Source of the DNA: Thermoleophilia bacterium
GTDB lineage: Bacteria > Actinomycetota > Thermoleophilia > Miltoncostaeales > Miltoncostaeaceae
NCBI GenBank assembly: GCA_020848615.1
Contig: JADLHW010000086.1
Coordinates: forward strand, 124,001 to 188,000
Length of the DNA: 64,000 bases
Direction: 5' to 3'
Part shown: positions 17,869-26,456 of the stretch, piece after piece
Layout of the letters: every line of letters starts with the position of its first letter
Position numbering within the stretch: the first letter of the stretch is position 1
Translations under genes and position numbers: made by a program
Notes under the pieces: model-generated
Database searches by the model: none
Seen by the model: only the letters and a program-made list of their open reading frames with translations
What the model was told of the DNA's origin: nothing

Positions 17869-18269
17869 AGGGCCACGGCGTCCACGCTCAGACGCTCCCG
17901 CAGCCCCATTTCACGGGGAGACTCGCCGGTGGGCGGCGGGCCCGCGAACTCGGGGATCACATCGACCGAGCAGCCGAGCAGCGATTCCAGCTCCGCCTGC
18001 AGCAACGCGAGGTCGGTGAGACGGGCGCTGGACGGGAAACGCACCAGGAAGTCCACGTCCGAGGTGACAGACGCCGTCGCCCGCGCGACCGATCCCACCA
18101 CGCGGACGTCGCTCGCGCCATATCCGTTCGCGAGCCGGAGAATGTCCTCACGGCGCTGCTTGAGTGACTCCAGGGACGGCGGCGGACCGCTGGGCGCAGC
18201 CGCGGGCGCGATTCGCTCGAGCAGTTCGGCGAGGGCGCGTGTGGCAGCGAAGGGTGGGGCCGTGGCCAT
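17865..18269 (-). CDS. mntA: MntA-like nucleotidyltransferase antitoxin
   Basis: A 134-residue minimal nucleotidyltransferase. GSVAR (59-63) followed by SDVDF (70-74) gives the GSX(10)DXD signature with both carboxylates intact. It is the first gene of a two-gene minus-strand operon with HepT, overlapping it by four bases, and would silence HepT by AMPylation. ATG 18269 is the first methionine giving a normal length; the frame extends further upstream but into the opposite-strand phospholipase D gene. No strong ribosome site precedes the ATG. It is divergent from the phospholipase D gene, with about 90 bp between them. Confidence 0.88.
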   Translation of the reverse strand: MATAPPFAATRALAELLERIAPAAAPSGPPPSLESLKQRREDILRLANGYGASDVRVVGSVARATASVTSDVDFLVRFPSSARLTDLALLQAELESLLGCSVDVIPEFAGPPPTGESPREMGLRERLSVDAVAL

Positions 18270-18356
18270 GCGCCGATGGTCCCAGAGCCATCGGTCGGCG
18301 CCAAGCCCTCGATGCCCACGAGCTACGGTCCAGGTGCCCGCGATACGGTTGCGATC

Positions 18357-19333
18357 GTGACGGACCTGCCTCTTGGCCTCTGCGAGACGCTCATCACCGA
18401 GAGGCTGCTCGCCCAACTGGAAGGCCTGGGCGATGCCTCGGTCCCCGACCACCGCGACCTCCGGACGGCGGTGGCCGCCGACCGGATCGCATGGCACCTC
18501 GCGCGGCAGGTGGAGCGGGCGATCAACGACGTCGGTGAGGACCGCCGCGTCGCCCTCGGCGTGCAGGTCGCCCGTGCGCTGCTGGCGCGGCTCGGGGACC
18601 TCGCGACGGTGGACGGCTCGGAGACACCCACGGAACCCGGACGCGTGCTGCACGCCGTCAACGGCCGACGGCCGGACGGCGGCACCGACGCGCTGGAAGT
18701 GCCGCTCATCCCGCTGCTCGACACGACGCTGCTCACCAACGCGCCCGGCGAGCCGAGCCTGTGGAACCAGCTGCGCAGCGAGATCGCCTCCGCGGACCGC
18801 ATCGACGTGGTGATGGCGTTCATCCGACGCACCGGCATCAGACCGCTGCTCGACGCCCTTCGACGGCACTGCGAACAGGGCCGGGAACTGCGGGTGCTCA
18901 CCACCACCTACATGGGGTCAACCGAGCAACGGGCGCTTGAGGAGCTGGCGGCGCTGGGCGCGAAGGTGCGCGTCTCGAACGACCGCACCACCACGCGCCT
19001 CCATGCAAAGGCGTGGATCTCCAGCGGGACACCGGCTTCGGCACCGCGTACGTGGGGTCGTCGAACCTCACGCACTCCGCCCAGGTGACGGGCCTGGAGT
19101 GGAACGTCCGGGTCTCCGCGGCCCGTAACCCGGACGTGGTCGCCAAGTTCGACGCCGTGTTCGACAGCTACTGGCGCGGCGGTGACTTCCGGCCATACCG
19201 GGCGGAGGAGTTCGCGAAGGACGCCGCCCAACAGGGCCGTGTGGACACCGGGCCGCACGTGATGCTGAGCCCCATCGAGATCCAGCCACGGCCGTTCCAG
19301 GAACGCCTGCTGGAACTGCTCACCCCACCGTGA
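18357..19333 (+). pseudogene. Phospholipase D-domain N-terminus of a PLD-helicase, frameshifted and truncated
   Basis: From GTG 18357 (MTDLPLGLCETLITERLL) the protein shows a phospholipase D-like domain: an active-site histidine in RLHAKAW at about 18997-19017, then GSSNLTHSAQ. Between these the frame is lost at 19019-19021, where an ATCTCC reads as if one T were missing from an ATCTTCC giving IFQR; the second frame then runs to 19333. The final residues (IQPRPFQERLLELL) are the lead-in to the superfamily 2 helicase domain in DUF3427-type PLD-helicase proteins, but the gene stops there, inside the first of three 23-bp repeats. Helicase and DUF3427 parts are absent. It is therefore a remnant, most simply cut by an insertion sequence and later deletion. 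Confidence 0.72.
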
Positions 19334-19400
19334 ACGATACATCTGGACCACGTTCAACGATACATCTGGACCAGTTCGAACGATCCATTCGGACCGAACC
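19332..19400. repeat. Three 23-bp tandem repeats, possible insertion-sequence terminus
   Basis: Units begin at 19332, 19355 and 19378; the first two share CAACGATACATCTGGACCA almost completely and the third is diverged (ACGATCCATTCGGACC). Repeated ACGAT-containing blocks of about this length are typical of the transposase-binding ends of IS21- and IS481-like elements. The first repeat supplies the stop codon that ends the truncated phospholipase D gene. No transposase is present nearby. Confidence 0.6.
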
Positions 19401-19422
19401 AAACTCAGGCCCACCCGCGAGC

Positions 19423-19449
19423 GGGGTGATGGGAATCGCTTCATCCCCC
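19423..19449. terminator. Hairpin between the truncated PLD gene and the HNH gene
   Basis: GGGG-T-GATG at 19423-19431 pairs with CATCCCCC at 19442-19449 around a ten-base loop, with one bulged T. It lies just downstream of the minus-strand HNH gene. Confidence 0.4.
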
Positions 19450-19470
19450 AGCGCAGACCCTCAGCCCAGC

Positions 19471-19824
19471 TCAGTCCGGGAACTCCGCGGCCAGCCGCCT
19501 GGTGATCGCCACATGACGTTCCAGGAAGGCCCGCTCGTCGAGGCGGCGGCGTCGCAGCCAGGTGGTGACCTCGGCGTTGCACTTGCTGGCGTTGCACGAC
19601 CGGCACACCGGGACCACGTTGGCGAGCGTGTACCGGCCGCCGCGTGAGATCGCCAGCACACAGTCGCGCTGGAGCGGCACGCCCTGGGCGCCGCAGTAGG
19701 CGCACCCGCCCCACGCCGCGCACAGGGCCTCCCATTGGGCGTCGGTGAGGTCGTGCTCCATCCGGTCGAGCCGGCGTTTGCGTTTGCGGGCGGCCCTGGC
19801 CCGGCGGCTGCGGTTCACGGTCAT
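19471..19824 (-). CDS. Small HNH endonuclease-like protein
   Basis: A 117-residue protein with a very basic N-terminus (RSRRARAARKRKRR) and an HNH/zinc-finger core: CAYCG at 41-45, RDCVLAISRGG near 53-63 and NVVPVCRSCNASK at 69-81. The two CX2C pairs would bind zinc. The first catalytic His of HNH is replaced by an RDCVLA arrangement, so nuclease activity is not assured. The ATG at 19824 lies 46 bases downstream of the S1-domain gene on the same strand, suggesting co-transcription. Confidence 0.75.
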   Translation of the reverse strand: MTVNRSRRARAARKRKRRLDRMEHDLTDAQWEALCAAWGGCAYCGAQGVPLQRDCVLAISRGGRYTLANVVPVCRSCNASKCNAEVTTWLRRRRLDERAFLERHVAITRRLAAEFPD

Positions 19825-19870
19825 GGGTGAGGAGGGTAGGAGCCGCCCCAGACCGCACGGACCGACGTCG

Positions 19871-21397
19871 TCAGATGTGCTCGTCGTGGACGCCGACCTC
19901 GTCGAGCTCGATGATGCGGCCGGCCGAGGTGGGGATGACCCAGTAGTGCAGGCGGCGCGCGGAGGGGGTGCCCACCTGCAGGGCGGCACGCCACCCACGG
20001 GCCCCGTCGGGGCGCTCGCGTTGCGGGGCGCCGCCGTCGCCGGTGCGCCACGGGTGGGCCTGGACGCCGGGGATCTCATGGGCGCGGTTCGCGGCGACGT
20101 GGGCGACGACCTCGACGATCTTGCCGGCATCGACGCCCTGCAGGCGGCGCACCGAGTCGAGGAACCCGTCTCCCAGGCGCACCTCGCCCAGGGGGTACCG
20201 CTCGCGGTCACCCTGCAGGTACAGCCGCTCATACGCCTCGTGCACGGCGGTGAGGAACGCCTCGGGGCTGTCGGCGGGGGAGTCGTCGCGGGCCGCCCGG
20301 GGCCGCGCCTCACGGGCCCGGTCGCGTGAGGCGCGCAGCTCCGCCCGCAGCCGCAGCCGCTCCTCCTCCAGCTGGGCGACCTGATCGCGGGAGGACGCCA
20401 GCTCGTCCTCCAGCCGCTCGACCTCCGCGCGCAGCCGGTCGACCTCCGACGCGGCGGCCTCGGCGTCCGCGTCCCGCTCGGCGAGGAACACCGGCCCGCC
20501 GATCATGAGCCGCAGGGGCACCGCGCCGTCGGTGCTCTCGGGGGCGTCGCGCAGCGACAGCGTCGCCTTCCTGGCGCGTGCATCGACGCTCACCAGGCGG
20601 GCCGCCACCACGTCGTCCACCTCGGGTGCGTCGCCGTCGCGCAGCAGGTGCACGGGCACGAGGCCCGTCACGCCGGGGAGCACCTCCACCAGCCGGCCGC
20701 CCCCGTGGAAGACGCGCACCACCCGTGCGCGGACCACGTCGCCGACCTTGGCGTCGTCGGTGAGGATCGCCCACCCGTCGCCCTGGCGGTCACGGAGATC
20801 CAGCTGCACGTCCCCGCTGGCGGTCACGCGCCCCACGCGCGCCCTCACGGACTGCCCGACCCGCAGGACGTCGTGCGGGTCGTCGACGCCCTCGCGGGTG
20901 AGGTACCGCCGGTGCGCGTAGGCGGGGCGGGGGGTGCCGATGTCGATGGTCGCGCCGGTCGGGTCGATCGCGACGACGGTGCCCTCCACGTCCTCGCCCT
21001 CCCCGGGGGCCCGTGACGGCAGCGGCGACCAGGCGTTCAGCTCCGCGGTGATGCGCCGGATCGCCGCGTCGGCGTTCGCGGGCCGCACCCACACCAGCGG
21101 CTGCGCCAGGGGGTCGGCGTCGCGGGTGAGGCCGGGCCACCAGATGCGGCACGCCCCGCCGAACACCCCCAGGCGGTCGGGCAGGGCCTCCACCAGGGCG
21201 TCGGTGGCGGCACCCTCGGTGAGGACCACCACGCGGCCGCGGCCGCCGACGGCTTCCACCAGCGCCGCGACGTCCACGAGGGGCTCCCGGTACCGCGTGG
21301 TCACGGCGATCACCGGCGCGGCCCTGGTGAGGTCGAACAGCTCGTCCACCAGGGCGGGCACCGCCCCTTCCTCGATCACCTCGGCCTGATGGGCCAT
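19871..21397 (-). CDS. Two-S1-domain coiled-coil protein with unknown N- and C-terminal domains
   Basis: A 508-residue protein. Residues 1-130 form an alpha/beta domain (VVVLTEGAATDALV, GGACRIWWPGL) of unknown function. Two S1/OB-fold RNA-binding repeats follow (about 140-205, VEGTVVAIDPTGATIDI; and 210-285, VGDVVRARVVRVF). A coiled coil runs from about 310 to 365 (EVDRLRAEVERLEDELASS). The C-terminal 130 residues end in ARRLHYWVIP and RIIELDEVGVHDEH, which looks like a RelE/ParE-type strand pattern seen at the ends of defence-linked proteins; this is a weak inference. ATG 21397 sits six bases after AAGGAG (21404-21409 on this strand). It probably forms an operon with the HNH gene. Confidence 0.72.
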   Translation of the reverse strand: MAHQAEVIEEGAVPALVDELFDLTRAAPVIAVTTRYREPLVDVAALVEAVGGRGRVVVLTEGAATDALVEALPDRLGVFGGACRIWWPGLTRDADPLAQPLVWVRPANADAAIRRITAELNAWSPLPSRAPGEGEDVEGTVVAIDPTGATIDIGTPRPAYAHRRYLTREGVDDPHDVLRVGQSVRARVGRVTASGDVQLDLRDRQGDGWAILTDDAKVGDVVRARVVRVFHGGGRLVEVLPGVTGLVPVHLLRDGDAPEVDDVVAARLVSVDARARKATLSLRDAPESTDGAVPLRLMIGGPVFLAERDADAEAAASEVDRLRAEVERLEDELASSRDQVAQLEEERLRLRAELRASRDRAREARPRAARDDSPADSPEAFLTAVHEAYERLYLQGDRERYPLGEVRLGDGFLDSVRRLQGVDAGKIVEVVAHVAANRAHEIPGVQAHPWRTGDGGAPQRERPDGARGWRAALQVGTPSARRLHYWVIPTSAGRIIELDEVGVHDEHI

Positions 21398-21608
21398 CAC
21401 ACGCTCCTTCACCGGGGGTACGCGGGATCGTAAGCAAATCGATGGGTGTGCGGCCGGCCGCCCGGTGTCCGGCCTGGCGTGGAGGCGCCGAATCCCTCAC
21501 CTGAGGGCTCACGCCGGCGAATCCGGCGCCGATGGGCCCGGGGAGTGGACCAACCGACCCTGACTCGCCCACAATGCGGGCGAGGTGTCCGCGAAGGGAG
21601 CCGCGACC

Positions 21609-22025
21609 ATGCCGTTTCCGTTCCCCGACCCCGATCCCCACGGCATCGCCGCCACGCGGACGGCGCGTGCGCAGGCCGCCGCCACCGCCCAGGCGGAGAC
21701 CCGGACGGAGGTGCCCGCGCTCGCGCGGTGGGAGTTGCGGCACACGCGGGGGATGACGGGACGGACCCGGCGCATGACCATCACCGCGAAGGCCCTCGAC
21801 GAGGACGCCGCCACCCGCATCGGAGCGCTGATGGCCGCCGCCCGGTTCACCGAGCGGCCCGGGCAGATGGGCCAGGCCCTGCTCGACGGCGACCGGTACC
21901 AGCTCATCGCCGGTGACGCCACGTGGTCGCACACCGTGCGGTGGACCAACCGCAGCGCCACCCCGGAGCTCACCCGCCTGTTCCGGGCGCTCGAGGCCCT
22001 GGGAACCTGGATCCCGCAGGACTGA
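21609..22025 (+). CDS. Conserved-looking small protein of unknown function
   Basis: A 138-residue soluble protein without signal peptide or membrane segment. The N-terminus is proline/aspartate-rich, followed by an alanine-rich helix and a compact second half with YQLIAGDATWSHTVRW. I do not recognise the family. ATG 21609 follows GGGAG at 21596-21600 with eight bases between. A strong hairpin directly downstream supports a monocistronic unit. Confidence 0.65.
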   Translation: MPFPFPDPDPHGIAATRTARAQAAATAQAETRTEVPALARWELRHTRGMTGRTRRMTITAKALDEDAATRIGALMAAARFTERPGQMGQALLDGDRYQLIAGDATWSHTVRWTNRSATPELTRLFRALEALGTWIPQD

Positions 22026-22030
22026 AAACG

Positions 22031-22074
22031 CCCGCGCGGGGCGGCGGGCACACCACCGCCGCCCCGCCCGCGGG
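22031..22074. terminator. GC-rich hairpin terminator
   Basis: CGGGGCGGCGG at 22037-22047 pairs with CCGCCGCCCCG at 22056-22066, and CCCG at 22031-22034 pairs with CGGG at 22071-22074. No U-tract follows. Confidence 0.6.
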
Positions 22075-22131
22075 ACTCCCCGGGCGACGGGGGAGTGACC
22101 CGGGAAACGGCTGCTAGCGTCGGGCGCCGGC

Positions 22132-23250
22132 ATGAACCCGACCGACACCAGCGACCGCCCCCAGCAGCGCCGGCACCCCGGGGCCCTCGCATGGGGACGC
22201 CGAGTCCTGCATCCCGGTGCCGACGGCGCCGCGGCGCGGACCCGGGGGCCGCTGGGCCGGCTGCTCGCACCACCCAACGACCGGCACGGCGCCACGCGGG
22301 CGATGGCCGTGATGCTGCTGTGCGGCGCGGCGTTCATGGCGGTGCTGTCGGCCGCGGTGCCGTCGTTCGCCAACGGGCAGATGCCGCTGACCTTCGCGAT
22401 CGTCGCGGTCCTCGGGATCTGCGGCCTGGCGGTGTGGTGGCGACCCCAGGGGGTGCCGGGGTGGGCCTACGGGCTGGCGCCCTATCCCGCGGCCGCGACC
22501 GTGATGGCCTCCAACCTCGCGACATCCGACGCCAGCGCCGGCGCGCAGCTGTTCCTGCTGTGGCCCGTGCTGTACGCGGCGATGTTCCTGTCCGGGACGC
22601 AGACCGCGCTGGTGCTGGGCACGGTCGTCGCCGGTGACGCGGTGGTGGTCGCGAGCCTGCTGGAGTCCTCGGTGGCGGTCACCGACACCGCCGGCCTCGC
22701 CACCGCCCTGACCATCGCCTGCGCGGTGATCTTCGCCCTGCGCCGGCGGGTCGCCCACCTCATGGGCGCCCTGGAACGGCAGGCCCTGGAGGACCAGCTG
22801 ACCGGCCTGCTGAACCGCCGGGCCCTCGACGCCGCCCTCGCCGCGGCCCTCGCGACCCACCGCCGCAGCGCCGTCCCCGTGGCCCTGCTCACCGTGGACC
22901 TCGACAACTTCAAGACCGTCAACGACCGCAACGGCCACGCCGCGGGCGACACCGCCCTGCGGCGCGTCGCCGACGTCCTGCGCGCCTGCATCCGCGCCGG
23001 TGACGTCCTTGGGCGGATGGGCGGCGACGAGTTCGTCGTGATCCTCGCCGACTGCGACCGCGACGGCGCCCGCCGGGTCGCCGAGGAGATCCGCGCCGCC
23101 GTCCAGGACGCCGACGCCGGCCTCACCGTGAGCGTCGGCGTCGCCGCCGCGCCCGGCGACGGGGCGGACGCCGACTCCCTGTCACGCGCGTCCGACGCCG
23201 CCCTCTACGGCGCCAAGCTCGGCGGTCGCAACCGGGTGGTCACGGCGTAG
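22132..23250 (+). CDS. Membrane-bound diguanylate cyclase
   Basis: A 372-residue protein that makes cyclic di-GMP from two GTP. About five or six hydrophobic segments lie between residues 60 and 205. The C-terminal GGDEF domain (about 215-370) contains LTGLLNRRAL, DLDNFKTVND and an intact GGDEFVV active site. RXXD (RAGD) lies five residues before GGDEF, so the inhibitory I-site for product feedback is also present. ATG 22132 begins 11 bases after a TAGCGT box. The neighbouring degenerate EAL protein at 24.4 kb could be a receptor of its product. Confidence 0.92.
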   Translation: MNPTDTSDRPQQRRHPGALAWGRRVLHPGADGAAARTRGPLGRLLAPPNDRHGATRAMAVMLLCGAAFMAVLSAAVPSFANGQMPLTFAIVAVLGICGLAVWWRPQGVPGWAYGLAPYPAAATVMASNLATSDASAGAQLFLLWPVLYAAMFLSGTQTALVLGTVVAGDAVVVASLLESSVAVTDTAGLATALTIACAVIFALRRRVAHLMGALERQALEDQLTGLLNRRALDAALAAALATHRRSAVPVALLTVDLDNFKTVNDRNGHAAGDTALRRVADVLRACIRAGDVLGRMGGDEFVVILADCDRDGARRVAEEIRAAVQDADAGLTVSVGVAAAPGDGADADSLSRASDAALYGAKLGGRNRVVTA

Positions 23251-23323
23251 AGAAAGGGCACGGTCAATGCAACGCCAGGGCGCTTCAGGCGCCGGCCAAC
23301 CGTGACGCTGCGGCGCTGCGTCT

Positions 23324-24238
23324 TCAGTCCTCGATCGCCCCGATCGCGCCGCCGGCCCGCACCCCGGTCCACAGCTGGTCCCCGAACGTCTCGAGCAGGT
23401 CGCGCAGCGGGGTGGGGGGACGCCCCACGATGCGCTGGAAGTCATCGGTCACCACGTCGTGCTCACCCACGGCGATGCCGTCGTAGAAGGTGAGGCCGCC
23501 CTCCGCCGACCACCGCTGGCGGCCCAGGGCGACGCGGTACTCGAGCCAGTCCTCCCGTGAGAGCGGCTCGTACCGCAGCTCGTGGCGGCCGCTCACCTCG
23601 CGGCACATCGCGGCGAGCTCGGCGAGGGTGACGGCCTCCGTTGTGGTGATCGAGCACACGTCCCGGTCGTCCCTGGCGGGGAACGCCAGCAGGTGCGCGA
23701 CGGCCTCGCCCATCTCCTCCCGGGAGGTCAGGGAGATGCGCCCGTCGCCGCCGGGCCCGGTGATGCGGCCGTCCGGGTCGAACCAGTCGCCGATCTGCTC
23801 CGCCCACATCGCCATCCGAACGGCGCCACAACGCAGGCCCGTGTCGGTGAGCATGCGCTCGGTCTCGCCGTGCGACCGGGCGTGGCGGAAGACCGCGCCG
23901 GGGCTCGCGTTGATGCTCGACAGGTACAGCACGCGGCTCACGTCACGCAGGCGGGCGGCGTCGATGAAGTTCGTGTGCAGCCGCAGGCGCGTGCCGATGG
24001 ACGCGTGCAGGCTGAGCATGAGCACGCGGTCACCGGGGTGCATGGCGGCGCGAAGGGACGCCGGGTCGTCGTAGTCGCCCACCACGGCGGTGGCGCCGGG
24101 CAGCCGCGGGGCACGGGAGGCGTCGCGCACCAGCATCCGGAACGGGACGCCGAGCCGGGACAGGTGCCGGGCCACCGACCCGCCGAGGCCACCGGTGGCG
24201 CCGGTGACCAGGATCCCGGGCTGCGGGGAATGGGACAT
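23324..24238 (-). CDS. NmrA-like NAD(P)-binding reductase
   Basis: A 304-residue atypical short-chain reductase. The Rossmann nucleotide-binding loop GATGGLGGSVARHL is at residues of about 12-25; VVGDYDDPASLRAA and VLYLSSINAS are typical of NmrA/NAD(P)H-binding quinone oxidoreductase-like proteins. The usual SDR catalytic YXXXK is not evident, in keeping with that group. Substrate unknown. ATG 24238 is chosen because it places the Rossmann motif at the N-terminus; a GATACT box lies seven bases upstream on this strand, compatible with a leaderless message. Confidence 0.83.
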   Translation of the reverse strand: MSHSPQPGILVTGATGGLGGSVARHLSRLGVPFRMLVRDASRAPRLPGATAVVGDYDDPASLRAAMHPGDRVLMLSLHASIGTRLRLHTNFIDAARLRDVSRVLYLSSINASPGAVFRHARSHGETERMLTDTGLRCGAVRMAMWAEQIGDWFDPDGRITGPGGDGRISLTSREEMGEAVAHLLAFPARDDRDVCSITTTEAVTLAELAAMCREVSGRHELRYEPLSREDWLEYRVALGRQRWSAEGGLTFYDGIAVGEHDVVTDDFQRIVGRPPTPLRDLLETFGDQLWTGVRAGGAIGAIED

Positions 24239-24394
24239 GGCGGGAAGTATCCCGGGGGCGGACGGCGTGCGCCCGCGACATCCGAGCGCCGGAATCCACG
24301 GCACGTGACCGCACCAATCCGGCGAAACCACAGAAGCGCCGGAACACCCGAAGGGCCTGCTGGCAGCCGGTTTCGGGCCGTCCGCCAATGGCAC

Positions 24395-24400
24395 TACATT
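24395..24400 (+). promoter_or_regulatory. Possible -10 box before the degenerate EAL gene
   Basis: TACATT with eight bases to the ATG at 24409 and no ribosome site between, suggesting a leaderless or nearly leaderless transcript. Confidence 0.35.
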
Positions 24401-24408
24401 CGTTGTGG

Positions 24409-25890
24409 ATGGGCGCTGAGCGGGACACCGACCCGGGATGGACCCCGGACCGCGACGCCGCGGCCCGCGCGCTGGCGCGGCCCATCGAGCGGCTGCGCAA
24501 CGCCCTCGAGTGGCAGCTGCCCGCGAAGCCCGGGCGGACCGACCGCTGGCTGCTGAACGGCGTCGTCGAGATGCTGGGCGCCGAGCTGGCGTTCACGTGC
24601 CGCAACCACAGCCGCGACCGGTGGGAGCTGCACGCCCACAGCGACGTCGCGGACCCCGAGACGCTGGAGGACGCCGCCGGCCGGGCGCTGCTGCGGCTGG
24701 GCGACCTGGTGCGCGGGGAGGACGCCCCGGCGGGCGGGTGGCGGGCCACCGCGCCGGACGGCACCGAGACCATGGCCGTGCGCCTCACCCCGGGCACCGG
24801 CGGCGACTGGCTGTTCCTGGTGGGCGGGGCGATCCGCGGGGACGCGCCCGCGGAACCCGTCGGGGTGGTCGCCCGGGCGGTGGTGCTGTCGCACGCCGGC
24901 GGCCGGCACCCCAGCCCCGTGCGGGCCCAGGGCGCGGCGTGGGACGCCCTGCTGGGGCACCTGGGGACGGTGCCCACCGAGATGTACGAGGCCCGGCGGG
25001 CGGCGTACGTGGAGCAGCTGTCGGGTCTGGTGCCGGTGTTCATGCCCGTGCTGTACGTGCACCGGGAGCGTCCCGGCATCGACGGCTGGGAGGCCGTCCC
25101 GCACGGCGCCCGCGGGGACGCGGCCGACCTGTACGCGGCGGCGCGCCTGTGGGGACCGGAGTTCCTGCGCCTGCTGGACCGCCGCCTCCTGCACTGCGCG
25201 ATCCGCGACTACCTGGCGCAGGTGCGCGACGCACCGCACACCACCGGGCACGGCCTGCCGATGCCGCGCGGCCTCACCGTGGACGTCCACGCCGCGTCCC
25301 TGCTGGCCGACGAGGTGACCGGCCAGCTGGAGGGGCTCATCCGGCGGCCCGGCGGCATCCGCGGCACCGAGCTCGCCCTGGAGGTGACCGGGCTGTGCGG
25401 CCCCGAGGACCAGGCGGACATGCGGCGCCGCATCACCGGCCTGCGCGACCGCCTGGGCGTGGGGATCGTGGTGGACGCCGTGCGCACCCGCGAGGAGCTC
25501 GCCTCCCCGCCCGGCGACCTGGACCCCACCTACGTGAAGCTCGACGAGTGGCTCACCGGTCGTCACCGCCACGACGCCGTCACCGCCATGGTGCAGACCG
25601 CGATGGCCACGCCGTGGGCCGGCCCGGAGCGCACCGTGGTGACCGGGTTCGCCGACCAGCCGCCGTTCCAGCTGGAGGACGCCTTCGCCCTGGGCGTGCG
25701 CTTGGTGCAGGGCGAGTTCGTGGGGGAAGCCACCCGCGAGTTGCGCCTGGAGCCCACCGACAGCCAGCTCGCCCGCATCCAGCGGGCCGCCGACCGCGTG
25801 CGCCTGCGCCCCGCATCCGGAGGGCCCGGCGCCCCGGACATCACCGGTCACACCGACCGCATCCCCGGCTTCGGCCGCGCCGGGGCCTGA
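24409..25890 (+). CDS. Degenerate EAL-domain protein
   Basis: A 493-residue soluble protein. Residues 30-175 look like a GAF-type sensor region. Residues of about 205-470 follow the EAL fold: a WEAVPHGAR equivalent of the EAL signature, an LALEVTG strand where active enzymes have E-X-T-E, and DPTYVKLDEW where active enzymes have a metal-binding KID loop. Several metal- and water-binding acidic residues are missing, so it is probably not a cyclic di-GMP phosphodiesterase; it may bind the nucleotide or act by protein contacts. ATG 24409 is preferred to 24388. Confidence 0.72.
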   Translation: MGAERDTDPGWTPDRDAAARALARPIERLRNALEWQLPAKPGRTDRWLLNGVVEMLGAELAFTCRNHSRDRWELHAHSDVADPETLEDAAGRALLRLGDLVRGEDAPAGGWRATAPDGTETMAVRLTPGTGGDWLFLVGGAIRGDAPAEPVGVVARAVVLSHAGGRHPSPVRAQGAAWDALLGHLGTVPTEMYEARRAAYVEQLSGLVPVFMPVLYVHRERPGIDGWEAVPHGARGDAADLYAAARLWGPEFLRLLDRRLLHCAIRDYLAQVRDAPHTTGHGLPMPRGLTVDVHAASLLADEVTGQLEGLIRRPGGIRGTELALEVTGLCGPEDQADMRRRITGLRDRLGVGIVVDAVRTREELASPPGDLDPTYVKLDEWLTGRHRHDAVTAMVQTAMATPWAGPERTVVTGFADQPPFQLEDAFALGVRLVQGEFVGEATRELRLEPTDSQLARIQRAADRVRLRPASGGPGAPDITGHTDRIPGFGRAGA

Positions 25891-25996
25891 CGAACCGCCG
25901 GAACCGCCCGCGCCGCCCCGGCCCGCACCCCGCGTTTCCCGCCATCGGACGGCGGGTCTATCGTCGGTCGCACTCCCCGACCTCCCGGAGGCGCTC

Positions 25997-26371
25997 GTGC
26001 CCGCGCGCGACCCGCAGTCACCGCCCATCGCCCGCATCCGCGGCGGGTTCGGCCGGCCGGTGGCCGACGACCTGGTGCGCGAGCTCACCCGTGCCGGCTG
26101 GGACCACACCGCCCTGCGCCACCCGGTGCGCGGCACCCCCGAGGTGGTGGTGGCCCTCACCGGCCACACCATCGCCCTCACCGGCCTGCTGTGCGTGCTG
26201 CCACCCACCCTGCGCGACTGGAGCCGCCGCAACGGCCTCGCCGAGTACGAGATCGTGGTGGAGCGCGGCGGACGGCGGGTGCTGTCGATCCCCGTGATCA
26301 CCGCCGCCGGGACCGGGCACGTGGAGGACGCGCTCGCCGGCGCGGTCCCCGTGACCGGCACGCACGCCTGA
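25997..26371 (+). CDS. Small protein of unknown function
   Basis: A 124-residue protein. A central hydrophobic stretch (EVVVALTGHTIALTGLLCVLPP) could be a membrane-associated hairpin; the rest is mixed alpha/beta. I do not recognise the family. GTG 25997 follows a clear GGAGG at 25987-25991 with five bases between, and a TATCGT box lies further upstream, so translation is well supported. Confidence 0.65.
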   Translation: MPARDPQSPPIARIRGGFGRPVADDLVRELTRAGWDHTALRHPVRGTPEVVVALTGHTIALTGLLCVLPPTLRDWSRRNGLAEYEIVVERGGRRVLSIPVITAAGTGHVEDALAGAVPVTGTHA

Positions 26372-26456
26372 ACGCGTCCCGCGGGCCCCGCGGGATGGCG
26401 GCCGCACCCGCCGGCATGTGAGCATCGGGATGCACCCACCCGCAAGGAGGCCCCCC

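Noticed and set aside
18357-19333. The phospholipase D gene might be DISARM drmC belonging to the helicase/methylase at the left edge.
   Set aside because: It lies 14 kb away, is surrounded by other modules, and its C-terminal end matches the lead-in of a DUF3427-type PLD-helicase.
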